In this document: piece by piece, positions 7,349 through 12,706 of the stretch
How positions within the stretch are numbered: position 1 is the first letter of the stretch
Layout: each line of letters starts with the position of its first letter
From: an uncultured Fretibacterium sp.
Lineage (GTDB): Bacteria; Synergistota; Synergistia; Synergistales; Aminobacteriaceae
Direction: 5' to 3'
Assembly: GCF_963548695.1 (NCBI RefSeq)
Contig: NZ_CAUUWA010000058.1
Location: 1-13,941 of the forward strand
DNA length: 13,941 nt
Program-made: the position numbers and the translations under genes
The notes under the pieces: generated by a model
What the model was told of the DNA's origin: nothing
The model's input: the letters and a program-made list of their open reading frames with translations, nothing else
The model's database searches: none

Positions 7349-8497
7349 TCAATTCCCCTCTGTGCCGGTTTTGTACGTCGGCGGTGCGCCCAGGTCCAGC
7401 GCGGCGACGTGCCAGGTTCCGTCCCCGGCCATGGCCGAGTAGTACAGCCTTTCGGTCCCGTCCTCCATCGGCACGATGGAGGAACGGTATATCCTTTTCT
7501 CCTCGAAGAAGTAGCCGGGCTCGAAGGGCTTCCCCTCGACGTCCCATGAGAGCCCGCCGTCCCCGCTCCATCCCCACAGGAGCTCCGCGTCGACCCCGCG
7601 GTCCCTGGCCGTGGTCAGCAGAAGCCGAAGGCGGCCGGAGCCCCCTGAGACATCCAGGTGCCAGGGGGCCTTCAGGGGGAAGGGGGCCGCGATCTCCGTT
7701 TTGATGGGTCCGCTCCAATGGAGCCCGTCGGGGCTCGTGCGCCGGACGATGAAACGTTCTCCCACCTCGTAGTCCACGGTCCAGAGCACGCGGGTCCCAT
7801 CCAGGACCAGGGCGCTGGGGGACAGAAACTTGCGGTCCGACCCCGTCGGCAGGCGTTCGCTCAGCACCGCCTCCGGAGGGCTCCAGACGACGCCGTCCGG
7901 GGAGGTCGTCAGGAGGATGCGGTTCTCCGTCTCGCCGGTGTTGAGGACCGCGGTCCAGCGGTAGTAGAGATGGAGCAGTCCCTCGTGGAGCAGCAGCGAG
8001 GGGTCGGAGTGAAACTCCTTTCGGATCTCCCTGCGGGAAGGCTCGACGGGGACCCGGGCCAAGGGGTTTTGCAGCCCCTCGGGAACCTGCCAGCGCAGGC
8101 CGTCCCGGGAGACGTAGAACTCGGGGTTCTCGAAGTAGTCGGTCCCTATGGGATAGGGGGTCGCCGCCATCAGCCAGGTCCAGCCGCCCTTCCCCCATCC
8201 TCCGGGCACGTGCAGCACATCGGGGTGAGTGGCCTCCCCGGAGCCCTCGGAGGTGGGGAGGTTCAGGAGCGTCGGGAGGTGCCGGACGTCCCCGCGCAGC
8301 CTGAGGAAGGGGGAATGGAACACGCGCTTCGGATTGTTCTCCTCCAGGCGCCGCTCCAGCCCCGGGATGCGGACGTTCATCCTCCGAAGCCCCTTCTCCG
8401 CCTCGCGGAGAAGGGAGTACAGGAGCTGCTGGGGCGTTTTCCTTGTCCAGGTGAGGACGAGCAACAAGAGAAGAAAGAGAGAGGAGAGCATGGTCAT
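7349..8497 (-). CDS. Membrane-anchored beta-propeller protein with Asp-box-like repeats, possible glycan hydrolase
   Basis: I do not recognise a named family. The 382-residue product begins with a short hydrophobic segment (residues 4-17, leucine-rich) followed by Arg-Lys, suggesting a signal anchor with the rest outside the cytoplasm; there is no lipobox cysteine. The body reads like a five-bladed propeller. It has four SxDGxxW-type motifs at about 130-136, 199-205, 255-261 and 311-318, and aspartates in blade-start settings in HPDV (93), HSDPS (165) and PWHLDV (282). This resembles sialidase Asp boxes and the GH43/GH32 clan. The ATG at 8497 has AAGGGAG six bases upstream; a second ATG two codons on is possible. 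It is followed closely by the epimerase and sits near two glycosyltransferases, so a glycan substrate is a reasonable guess, but catalysis is unproven. Confidence 0.8.
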   Translation of the reverse strand: MTMLSSLFLLLLLVLTWTRKTPQQLLYSLLREAEKGLRRMNVRIPGLERRLEENNPKRVFHSPFLRLRGDVRHLPTLLNLPTSEGSGEATHPDVLHVPGGWGKGGWTWLMAATPYPIGTDYFENPEFYVSRDGLRWQVPEGLQNPLARVPVEPSRREIRKEFHSDPSLLLHEGLLHLYYRWTAVLNTGETENRILLTTSPDGVVWSPPEAVLSERLPTGSDRKFLSPSALVLDGTRVLWTVDYEVGERFIVRRTSPDGLHWSGPIKTEIAAPFPLKAPWHLDVSGGSGRLRLLLTTARDRGVDAELLWGWSGDGGLSWDVEGKPFEPGYFFEEKRIYRSSIVPMEDGTERLYYSAMAGDGTWHVAALDLGAPPTYKTGTEGN

Positions 8498-8545
8498 CGG
8501 AAGCTCCCTTTTTCTCGAAATGATCGAGCGCTTTGGGACGCGGCG

Positions 8546-9169
8546 TCAATTCCCGCGTTTGAAGTCGGCATAAAAATCCCCTATATCGATGGAGGCCCAG
8601 CAACTCTGAGCCAGCTCATAGCCGGAACCGCGAAAGCCGGCCTGAACACATTTCTTGTTGTGGTCTTGCAGGAAACTTATTGCGGGGATAAAATCCCTGT
8701 CGGAGGATACCAACAGGGCAACGTCGTAGTTGTTCAGCCAAGCCTTTTTCAGCATCAGCGTCACAAGAGTGCTGTCCACTCCTTTTTCCTTGTATCCCAA
8801 CATCGGCTTTCCGCATTGCGGGCACGATGGGACTTCATGATGCTCGGCCCCGGTACAGACAGGACCTTGTTCCATCTTCTGTCGAGGAAGGAAGGTGCTC
8901 GTCAATCCGTTGATCTTCTGAAGCGTCGTCCTGGACCAGTTCCACAGAGAGACTTCATGAGGGGAGTAGGAGCCGACGACCTCACAACCAGCATATTCCA
9001 ACGCATCGGACAAGCCGTCCAACCGCCTGCCTTGAAGGTATTGTATGAAGGCGGAGGGGATCTTGAACCAGTCGATCAAAAAAGATTCGTCGAGTTTTTT
9101 CATGTTCAGGGTGAAATTCCAGAAATCGATGAATAACGCCACCCTGGACTTTACGGGTTCGGTTGACAT
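8546..9169 (-). CDS. NYN (PIN-like) domain protein, putative RNase with inserted Cys/His cluster
   Basis: The product is 207 residues from the chosen start. NYN-type acidic residues are in place: LFIDFWNF with Asp15, KGVDSTL with Asp132 and SSDRDF with Asp157 and Asp159. In this PIN-like superfamily such residues bind metal for RNA cleavage. Between the first and second sites lies a Cys105, His110, His111, Cys116, Cys119 cluster (ending CPQCGKPM) that could bind zinc. I chose the ATG at 9169 because GGGAGG lies about ten bases upstream; ATGs at 9178 and 9187 are in frame, but that sequence would overlap or follow them. Sampled stretches of the gene are only about 43-53 percent GC while its neighbours are near two-thirds, suggesting acquisition. 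It has its own promoter inside the end of the GT9 gene and a hairpin-containing leader. LabA-like relatives act in diverse settings; the role here is unknown. Confidence 0.86.
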   Translation of the reverse strand: MSTEPVKSRVALFIDFWNFTLNMKKLDESFLIDWFKIPSAFIQYLQGRRLDGLSDALEYAGCEVVGSYSPHEVSLWNWSRTTLQKINGLTSTFLPRQKMEQGPVCTGAEHHEVPSCPQCGKPMLGYKEKGVDSTLVTLMLKKAWLNNYDVALLVSSDRDFIPAISFLQDHNKKCVQAGFRGSGYELAQSCWASIDIGDFYADFKRGN

Positions 9170-9204
9170 CCTTGCCATCCCTCCCATTTTAAGTTAAAAA
9201 AATT

Positions 9205-9247
9205 AGCCAGACCCGTTATCCCCATTATACATGGGCGGAATCTGGCT
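9205..9247 (-). terminator. Hairpin with T tract between the GT9 and NYN genes (terminator or attenuator)
   Basis: AGCCAGA at 9205-9211 pairs with TCTGGCT at 9241-9247. Inside, 9213-9215 pairs with 9236-9238 and 9221-9225 with 9231-9235, leaving a five-base loop and a bulge. On the minus strand it is followed by AA and seven Ts, and on the plus strand by GG and five Ts, so it could act in both directions. It lies just past the GT9 stop but also inside the leader expected from the promoter at 9265-9293, ahead of the NYN gene. Confidence 0.75.
9224..9229 (-). promoter_or_regulatory. Second TATAAT inside the hairpin loop
   Basis: A perfect TATAAT on the minus strand overlaps the inner stem and loop of the 9205-9247 hairpin. 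A transcript starting from it would skip the left arm of the hairpin and escape termination. No recognisable -35 hexamer is present 16-18 bases upstream, so this is a weak candidate only. Confidence 0.25.
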
Positions 9248-9252
9248 GGTTT

Positions 9253-10266
9253 TTAATTGGTTTGATTATAGGTTTGGACCTGTTTCCTGTCAAGATGATA
9301 AAGCGCATCCAGCTCCCCGAAGGCCGCGAGCGCCCGGTCCGGCGTGATGTCCGCCAGGCAGTCCTGGGGGCAGGCGTAGTTCCGGCAGCCCGCCAGGGGG
9401 CAGCTCACCCGGACCTCCCGGAACCACGGCATCCGGAAGTTCATCTCCCAGGCGTCCGTGACGCCGAAGAAGCCCAGGGTGGGGGTCCCCGTCAGGGCCG
9501 CGAGGTGCAGCGGGCCGGTGTCGTTCCCGACGGCGGCCGTGCAGGACCTCGCGACGGCCGCCATCAGGGGGAACGGTGTGCGTCCCACGAGGTTCAGGAC
9601 GGAGGGGCTTCGCAGCGCCTCCTCGATCGCGCCCGCCGTCTCCGCCTCCCTGGGGCCGTGTCCGTTCAGGACGATGCCCCATCCCCCGGCGGCCAGGGGG
9701 CGCAGAAACTCGATCCAATGGGCGACAGGCCAGAACTTCTGCGGCTTGCTGGCCCCGATGATCGCGAGGAGACGCCTTGGGGGGAGCGGGGCCAGAAGGG
9801 AGCGCGCCCGCTCCAGGTCCTCCTCCGCGGCGAAGATCGCGGGCTCGGGGCGGCTGGTGAAATCCACTCCCAGCGCGTCCAGGTACTCCCAGTGGGTGGT
9901 GGTGTAGGCGAACTGCATGCCGCTGTTGTAGCCCAGCCGGATGGGGGCCTTGCTGAAGAGCGCCGTCAGGGCGGCGGCGCCTCCGCGGTGCAGGCTGATC
10001 AGCCACTGGTAGCGTCCGCGGATGCTCCGAAGGAGCCGGAAGAAATCCCAGGGGCTCTTCCTGACGTTCCAGAAAAGAAGATCGTCGATGTAGGGCTGTT
10101 TCCCCAGGATGTCTCCGTACTCGGATCGGGTCAGGAACGTCAGCCTGACGCCGGGGTAGGCCCTCTTGAAGGCGCAGGCCGAGGCCGCGCTCTGGAGCAC
10201 GTCGCCGAACGCGCTGAAACGAATCCACAAAACCCTGTCCCCGTCCCGGGGACGAACGATGCTCAT
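9253..10266 (-). CDS. Glycosyltransferase family 9, heptosyltransferase-like
   Basis: The 337-residue GT-B protein resembles ADP-heptose:LPS heptosyltransferases (WaaC/WaaF/RfaQ group), which add sugars to the LPS core at the inner face of the cytoplasmic membrane. RVLWIRFSAFGDVLQS at residues 11-26 is the typical N-terminal start of the family, and VGNDTGPLHLAALTGTP at 246-262 is its donor-binding motif. Four cysteines (289, 294, 299, 303) near the C-terminus match a cysteine-rich tail seen in many family members. It starts 25 bases after the GT4 stop with GAGG upstream, so both are probably one transcript. The last codons carry the NYN promoter and the end is AT-rich, coding KQVQTYNQTN, unlike the rest. 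The acceptor and the sugar are not determinable here. Confidence 0.92.
   Translation of the reverse strand: MSIVRPRDGDRVLWIRFSAFGDVLQSAASACAFKRAYPGVRLTFLTRSEYGDILGKQPYIDDLLFWNVRKSPWDFFRLLRSIRGRYQWLISLHRGGAAALTALFSKAPIRLGYNSGMQFAYTTTHWEYLDALGVDFTSRPEPAIFAAEEDLERARSLLAPLPPRRLLAIIGASKPQKFWPVAHWIEFLRPLAAGGWGIVLNGHGPREAETAGAIEEALRSPSVLNLVGRTPFPLMAAVARSCTAAVGNDTGPLHLAALTGTPTLGFFGVTDAWEMNFRMPWFREVRVSCPLAGCRNYACPQDCLADITPDRALAAFGELDALYHLDRKQVQTYNQTN
9265..9293 (-). promoter_or_regulatory. Consensus sigma-70 promoter for the NYN gene
   Basis: On the minus strand TTGACA (complement of 9288-9293) and TATAAT (complement of 9265-9270) are separated by exactly 17 bases, matching the sigma-70 consensus at all twelve positions. 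It lies within the last codons of the GT9 gene and points at the NYN gene. The expected start near 9258 puts the 9205-9247 hairpin at about positions 11-53 of the transcript. Confidence 0.78.
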
Positions 10267-10291
10267 CGGTCGAGTACCTCTTTTCCTGTCG

Positions 10292-11443
10292 TCACGAATT
10301 CCGGGTCCGGCCCAGGAGGACGTCCTGCCAGGCGGACACGGAGCGCTCCACGGAGAACCGCTCCGCCGCGGCCTGGAGCGTCTTTCGGGGGAGCGGGGCC
10401 CGGAGCGTCCCGCGCATGGCCTCCGCCATCGCCGCCGCGTCGCCGACGGGGACCAGCCGCCCCCATCGCCCCCCCTCCAGAATCTCCCGCGGGCCGTTGG
10501 GGCAGTCCGTCGAGACGACGTTGGCGCCGCAGGCCAGGGCCTCCACGAGGACGTTGGCGAACCCCTCGCATCGCGAGGAGAGCACGAGCGCGGCGGCCCT
10601 CGCCATCCAGGCGTAGGGGTTCGGCTCGAAGCCCGCGAAGTGGACGTCCTCCGCTATGCCGAGTTCCGACGCCAGGCCCTCGAGACGCCCCCTGTCCGGA
10701 CCGTCCCCCAGCAGGACGAGCCTTGCCTCCGTGTCCCGGGTAAGCATCCGGAAGGCCCGCAGCAGGTCGTCGTACCCCTTGAGCGGAATCAGGCGCCCGA
10801 CCGCCAGAAGGACGGGCGCGCTCCCCGGGCGCAGCCAGGGATGTCCGACGGGCTCGGTTGCCGCGGCCCTCAGGGAGGCGTCCACGATGGGATTGTACAC
10901 GACCCGGATTTTCGACGGCGGGACGATGCCGAGTCGCACGAGGTCGTCCGCCGTGCCCCGGGATACGCAGACGCAGCACTCCGCCTGGCGGTAGAGGAAC
11001 CGGGCGCGCATGCTGCGGCGCCAGCGGTGAAAGGGGGCGTCGTTCGCCATGCGTGCGCCGAAGGTGCTGTGCTCCGAGGCCACCAGGCGGAAGGGAAGGC
11101 GCCTCAGGATCCTGCTCCACGCCGCCAGGAGGTTCGTCATGTGGCCGAAGGAGACCACGGTCCCCGGCCCCTCGGTCCGGAGACAGGCGGCCAGCTTCGA
11201 GCCGGGGTGGAGCAGGGCGAGGGGCTGGCTGGTGCAGCCCAGCTCGTCCACTCGGACCCTCGGCGAGAGGAGCGGACGGAATGCGCCTCCTCGGCGCAGG
11301 ACCGCGCAGACGACGTCCATCCCCCTCTCCGCCAGCCCGTTGGCCAGGTTGACGACGACGCGCTGGATGCCCCCAACCTCGAGGTCGGAGCAGAGAAGGA
11401 CGATCTTTTGCGAGCCCGCCGCGCCCACTCGGGACCCCTCCAT
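10292..11443 (-). CDS. Glycosyltransferase family 4 (GT-B), polysaccharide assembly
   Basis: The 383-residue product is a retaining GT-B glycosyltransferase that probably adds a sugar from a nucleotide donor to a lipid-linked glycan at the cytoplasmic membrane. EVGGIQRVVVNLANGL at residues 22-37 is the usual N-terminal glycine loop and helix, AVGRLIPLKGYDDLL at 214-228 starts the donor domain, and EGFANVLVE at 293-301 is the E-x7-E motif. YNPIVD at 183-188 is also typical. There is no signal peptide or membrane helix. The ATG at 11443 has GGAGGG seven bases upstream. It leads a two-gene unit with the GT9 gene and faces the BI-1 gene across a long intergenic region. Sugar specificity cannot be assigned. 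Confidence 0.92.
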   Translation of the reverse strand: MEGSRVGAAGSQKIVLLCSDLEVGGIQRVVVNLANGLAERGMDVVCAVLRRGGAFRPLLSPRVRVDELGCTSQPLALLHPGSKLAACLRTEGPGTVVSFGHMTNLLAAWSRILRRLPFRLVASEHSTFGARMANDAPFHRWRRSMRARFLYRQAECCVCVSRGTADDLVRLGIVPPSKIRVVYNPIVDASLRAAATEPVGHPWLRPGSAPVLLAVGRLIPLKGYDDLLRAFRMLTRDTEARLVLLGDGPDRGRLEGLASELGIAEDVHFAGFEPNPYAWMARAAALVLSSRCEGFANVLVEALACGANVVSTDCPNGPREILEGGRWGRLVPVGDAAAMAEAMRGTLRAPLPRKTLQAAAERFSVERSVSAWQDVLLGRTRNS

Positions 11444-11526
11444 TGTCCAGCCCTCCCTCGTCCCGGCCTCCCGGGCCGCGAAAAAATTTTTCGGGTAGCC
11501 TGCGTCGGCTCCCGTTCGCTTCTTTT

Positions 11527-11532
11527 ATTGTA
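11527..11532 (-). promoter_or_regulatory. Possible -10 element for the glycosyltransferase unit
   Basis: TACAAT on the minus strand lies about 85 bases before the GT4 start, but no good -35 is found at 16-18 bases. Directly upstream is the 11536-11568 inverted repeat, which would cover the -35 region and could be an operator. Weak evidence. Confidence 0.3.
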
Positions 11533-11535
11533 CAG

Positions 11536-11645
11536 GATGAAGCCGCTCCCGTGCGGACCGGCTTCATCGGGCTCATCTGCCCCTCATGTCTCGGACCGGA
11601 GCGTGTCCTGAGAATACCATGGGGCGTCCCGACCGCGGGACGCCC
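11536..11645. other. Cluster of inverted repeats, possible structured RNA or operator region
   Basis: Four hairpin-capable repeats follow each other in 110 bases of non-coding sequence. They are a perfect 10-base pair stem (11536-11545 with 11559-11568), a four-base stem (11569-11572 with 11579-11582), an eight-pair stem with one bulge (11589-11596 with 11605-11613), and a perfect 10-base stem with a four-base loop (11622-11631 with 11636-11645). CGGACCGG occurs twice, at 11554 and 11592. Neither end has a T tract, so this is not a simple terminator. The 342-base gap 11444-11785 holds no convincing gene; beyond this cluster it has the divergent promoters and a palindrome. Confidence 0.4.
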
Positions 11646-11669
11646 TGCGGTTGTCTGCGTCATTTCCGC

Positions 11670-11697
11670 TTGGAGCGCGAGGATTTTCTGGTACAAT
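11670..11697 (+). promoter_or_regulatory. Promoter for the BI-1 family gene
   Basis: TTGGAG at 11670-11675 and TACAAT at 11692-11697 are 16 bases apart, and TGG just before the -10 makes it an extended -10 promoter. The predicted start is near 11704, giving a leader of about 80 bases before the BI-1 gene. The 14-base palindrome at 11711-11724 lies just past the start. Confidence 0.6.
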
Positions 11698-11710
11698 GAG
11701 AGAAAAGTAC

Positions 11711-11724
11711 ATAACGCGCGTTAT
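11711..11724. promoter_or_regulatory. Perfect 14-base palindrome, possible operator
   Basis: ATAACGCGCGTTAT equals its own reverse complement. It lies about 14-27 bases downstream of the -10 element of the BI-1 promoter, a usual place for a repressor site. No regulator can be named from this sequence. Confidence 0.4.
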
Positions 11725-11785
11725 TTCGTTGCAGTCGTGTTGAGAAGCAGCCATATTGAAGAATGAGAAGGAGGAGGAATGAATC

Positions 11786-12505
11786 ATGATGGAGAATATT
11801 CGGGACGGCGTTATCCTGTCCGCTCAGAGCACCCGTACGGAGGTGGTCAACGCCTTCTTCCGCAAGGTGTATCACTGGATGGCGGCGGGGTTGATCCTCA
11901 CGGCGGTGATGGCGCACGTGACCGCATCCAGCGGGGCCATGCTGCGGCTGGTCTTCGGTTCGCCTTTTGTGCTGTTCGGCCTGATTGGGCTGGAGCTTCT
12001 TCTGGTGATCGCTATCTCTGCGGGGATCAACCGTCTGTCGGCGGGGACCGCCTCGGTGCTGTTCGTGATCTACAGCTTGCTGAACGGGATAAACCTTTCC
12101 GGCGTCCTGCTGATCTACTCGGGGCAGTCGGTGTTCAGCGCCTTCCTGACGACCGCGGGGATGTTCGGGGCCATGAGCGTCTACGGGCTCTATTCTAAGC
12201 GCGATCTCACCGCTTGGGGGAGCTTCCTGACGATGGGGCTGATCGGCCTGCTCATCGCCATGATCGTCAACCTCTTCATGAAATCGACGATGGTGGAGTT
12301 CGTCACCAGCATCTTCGGCGTCGTGATCTTCCTGGGGCTGACGGCCTGGGACACGCGGAAGCTGCTCCAGATCGGGGGCGAGCTCGACGGCGTGGAGGGC
12401 AGCGAGAGCGCGCACAAGCTGGCCATCGTCGGCGCCTTGGAGCTCTACCTGGACTTTATCAATATCTTTCTGTTTCTCCTGAGGCTTTTTGGTAAGCGCC
12501 GCTGA
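11786..12505 (+). CDS. BI-1/YccA (TMBIM) family integral membrane protein
   Basis: The 239-residue product has seven likely membrane helices (about 30-47, 57-79, 87-111, 116-135, 144-165, 168-187 and 213-233), the Bax inhibitor-1/YccA/YetJ layout. Family signatures are YSLLNGINLSG at 96-106, TAWDTRKL at 186-193 and ELYLDFINIFLFLLRLFG at 219-236. Asp189 and Asp223 correspond to the aspartate pair that in Bacillus YetJ gates a pH-sensitive calcium leak. In E. coli YccA is a substrate and inhibitor of the FtsH protease, so the role here could be either. The ATG at 11786 has GGAGGAGG about eight bases upstream; the ATG at 11779 is in another frame. It is monocistronic-looking, divergent from the GT4 gene and upstream of ribonuclease J. 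Confidence 0.93.
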   Translation: MMENIRDGVILSAQSTRTEVVNAFFRKVYHWMAAGLILTAVMAHVTASSGAMLRLVFGSPFVLFGLIGLELLLVIAISAGINRLSAGTASVLFVIYSLLNGINLSGVLLIYSGQSVFSAFLTTAGMFGAMSVYGLYSKRDLTAWGSFLTMGLIGLLIAMIVNLFMKSTMVEFVTSIFGVVIFLGLTAWDTRKLLQIGGELDGVEGSESAHKLAIVGALELYLDFINIFLFLLRLFGKRR

Positions 12506-12513
12506 TTTTCGGG

Positions 12514-12530
12514 AACGCCCCCGGCGTTTT
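12514..12530 (+). terminator. Weak terminator-like hairpin after the BI-1 gene
   Basis: AACGCC (12514-12519) and GGCGTT (12523-12528) pair around a three-base loop, and four Ts end the element. It lies nine bases past the BI-1 stop. The stem is short, so termination may be partial. Confidence 0.4.
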
Positions 12531-12556
12531 CCAGAAGGAGACTGTCGGGATGTTCC

Positions 12557-12586
12557 TTGCGGTGCGTATGTTTTTTGCGATACAAT
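12557..12586 (+). promoter_or_regulatory. Promoter for ribonuclease J
   Basis: TTGCGG at 12557-12562 and TACAAT at 12581-12586 are 18 bases apart on the plus strand. The predicted start near 12593 gives a leader of roughly 115 bases with a strong hairpin close to its 5' end. Confidence 0.5.
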
Positions 12587-12602
12587 GACATATACCGTGC
12601 TG

Positions 12603-12637
12603 AGGGGCCCCTGTCGGAGGATGTGGCGGGGGCCCCT
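12603..12637 (+). promoter_or_regulatory. 5' leader hairpin of the ribonuclease J message
   Basis: AGGGGCCCC at 12603-12611 pairs perfectly with GGGGCCCCT at 12629-12637 around a 17-base loop. No T tract follows, so it is not a normal terminator. It begins about ten bases from the predicted transcript start. The rest of the leader (12645-12690) is very AT-rich and holds two GATATTTT copies at 12669 and 12680. Confidence 0.5.
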
Positions 12638-12706
12638 TGGGTGCGCGGATAAAACAAATTTTTATGAGGATATTTTATCGATATTTTCTGGAGGACAACC
12701 TTATCA

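Noticed and set aside
8546..9187. Mobile element around the low-GC NYN gene
   Set aside because: I found no transposase, terminal inverted repeats or target duplications at its flanks; the composition suggests transfer but not an element.
9163..9191. Plus-strand TTGACA followed at 17 bases by ATTTTA
   Set aside because: The -10 is poor, no plus-strand gene follows, and the hairpin at 9205-9247 lies directly ahead.
11779..12198. ATG at 11779 close to the strong ribosome site
   Set aside because: It opens a different frame with no membrane-protein character; the BI-1 frame begins at 11786 and has clear family motifs.
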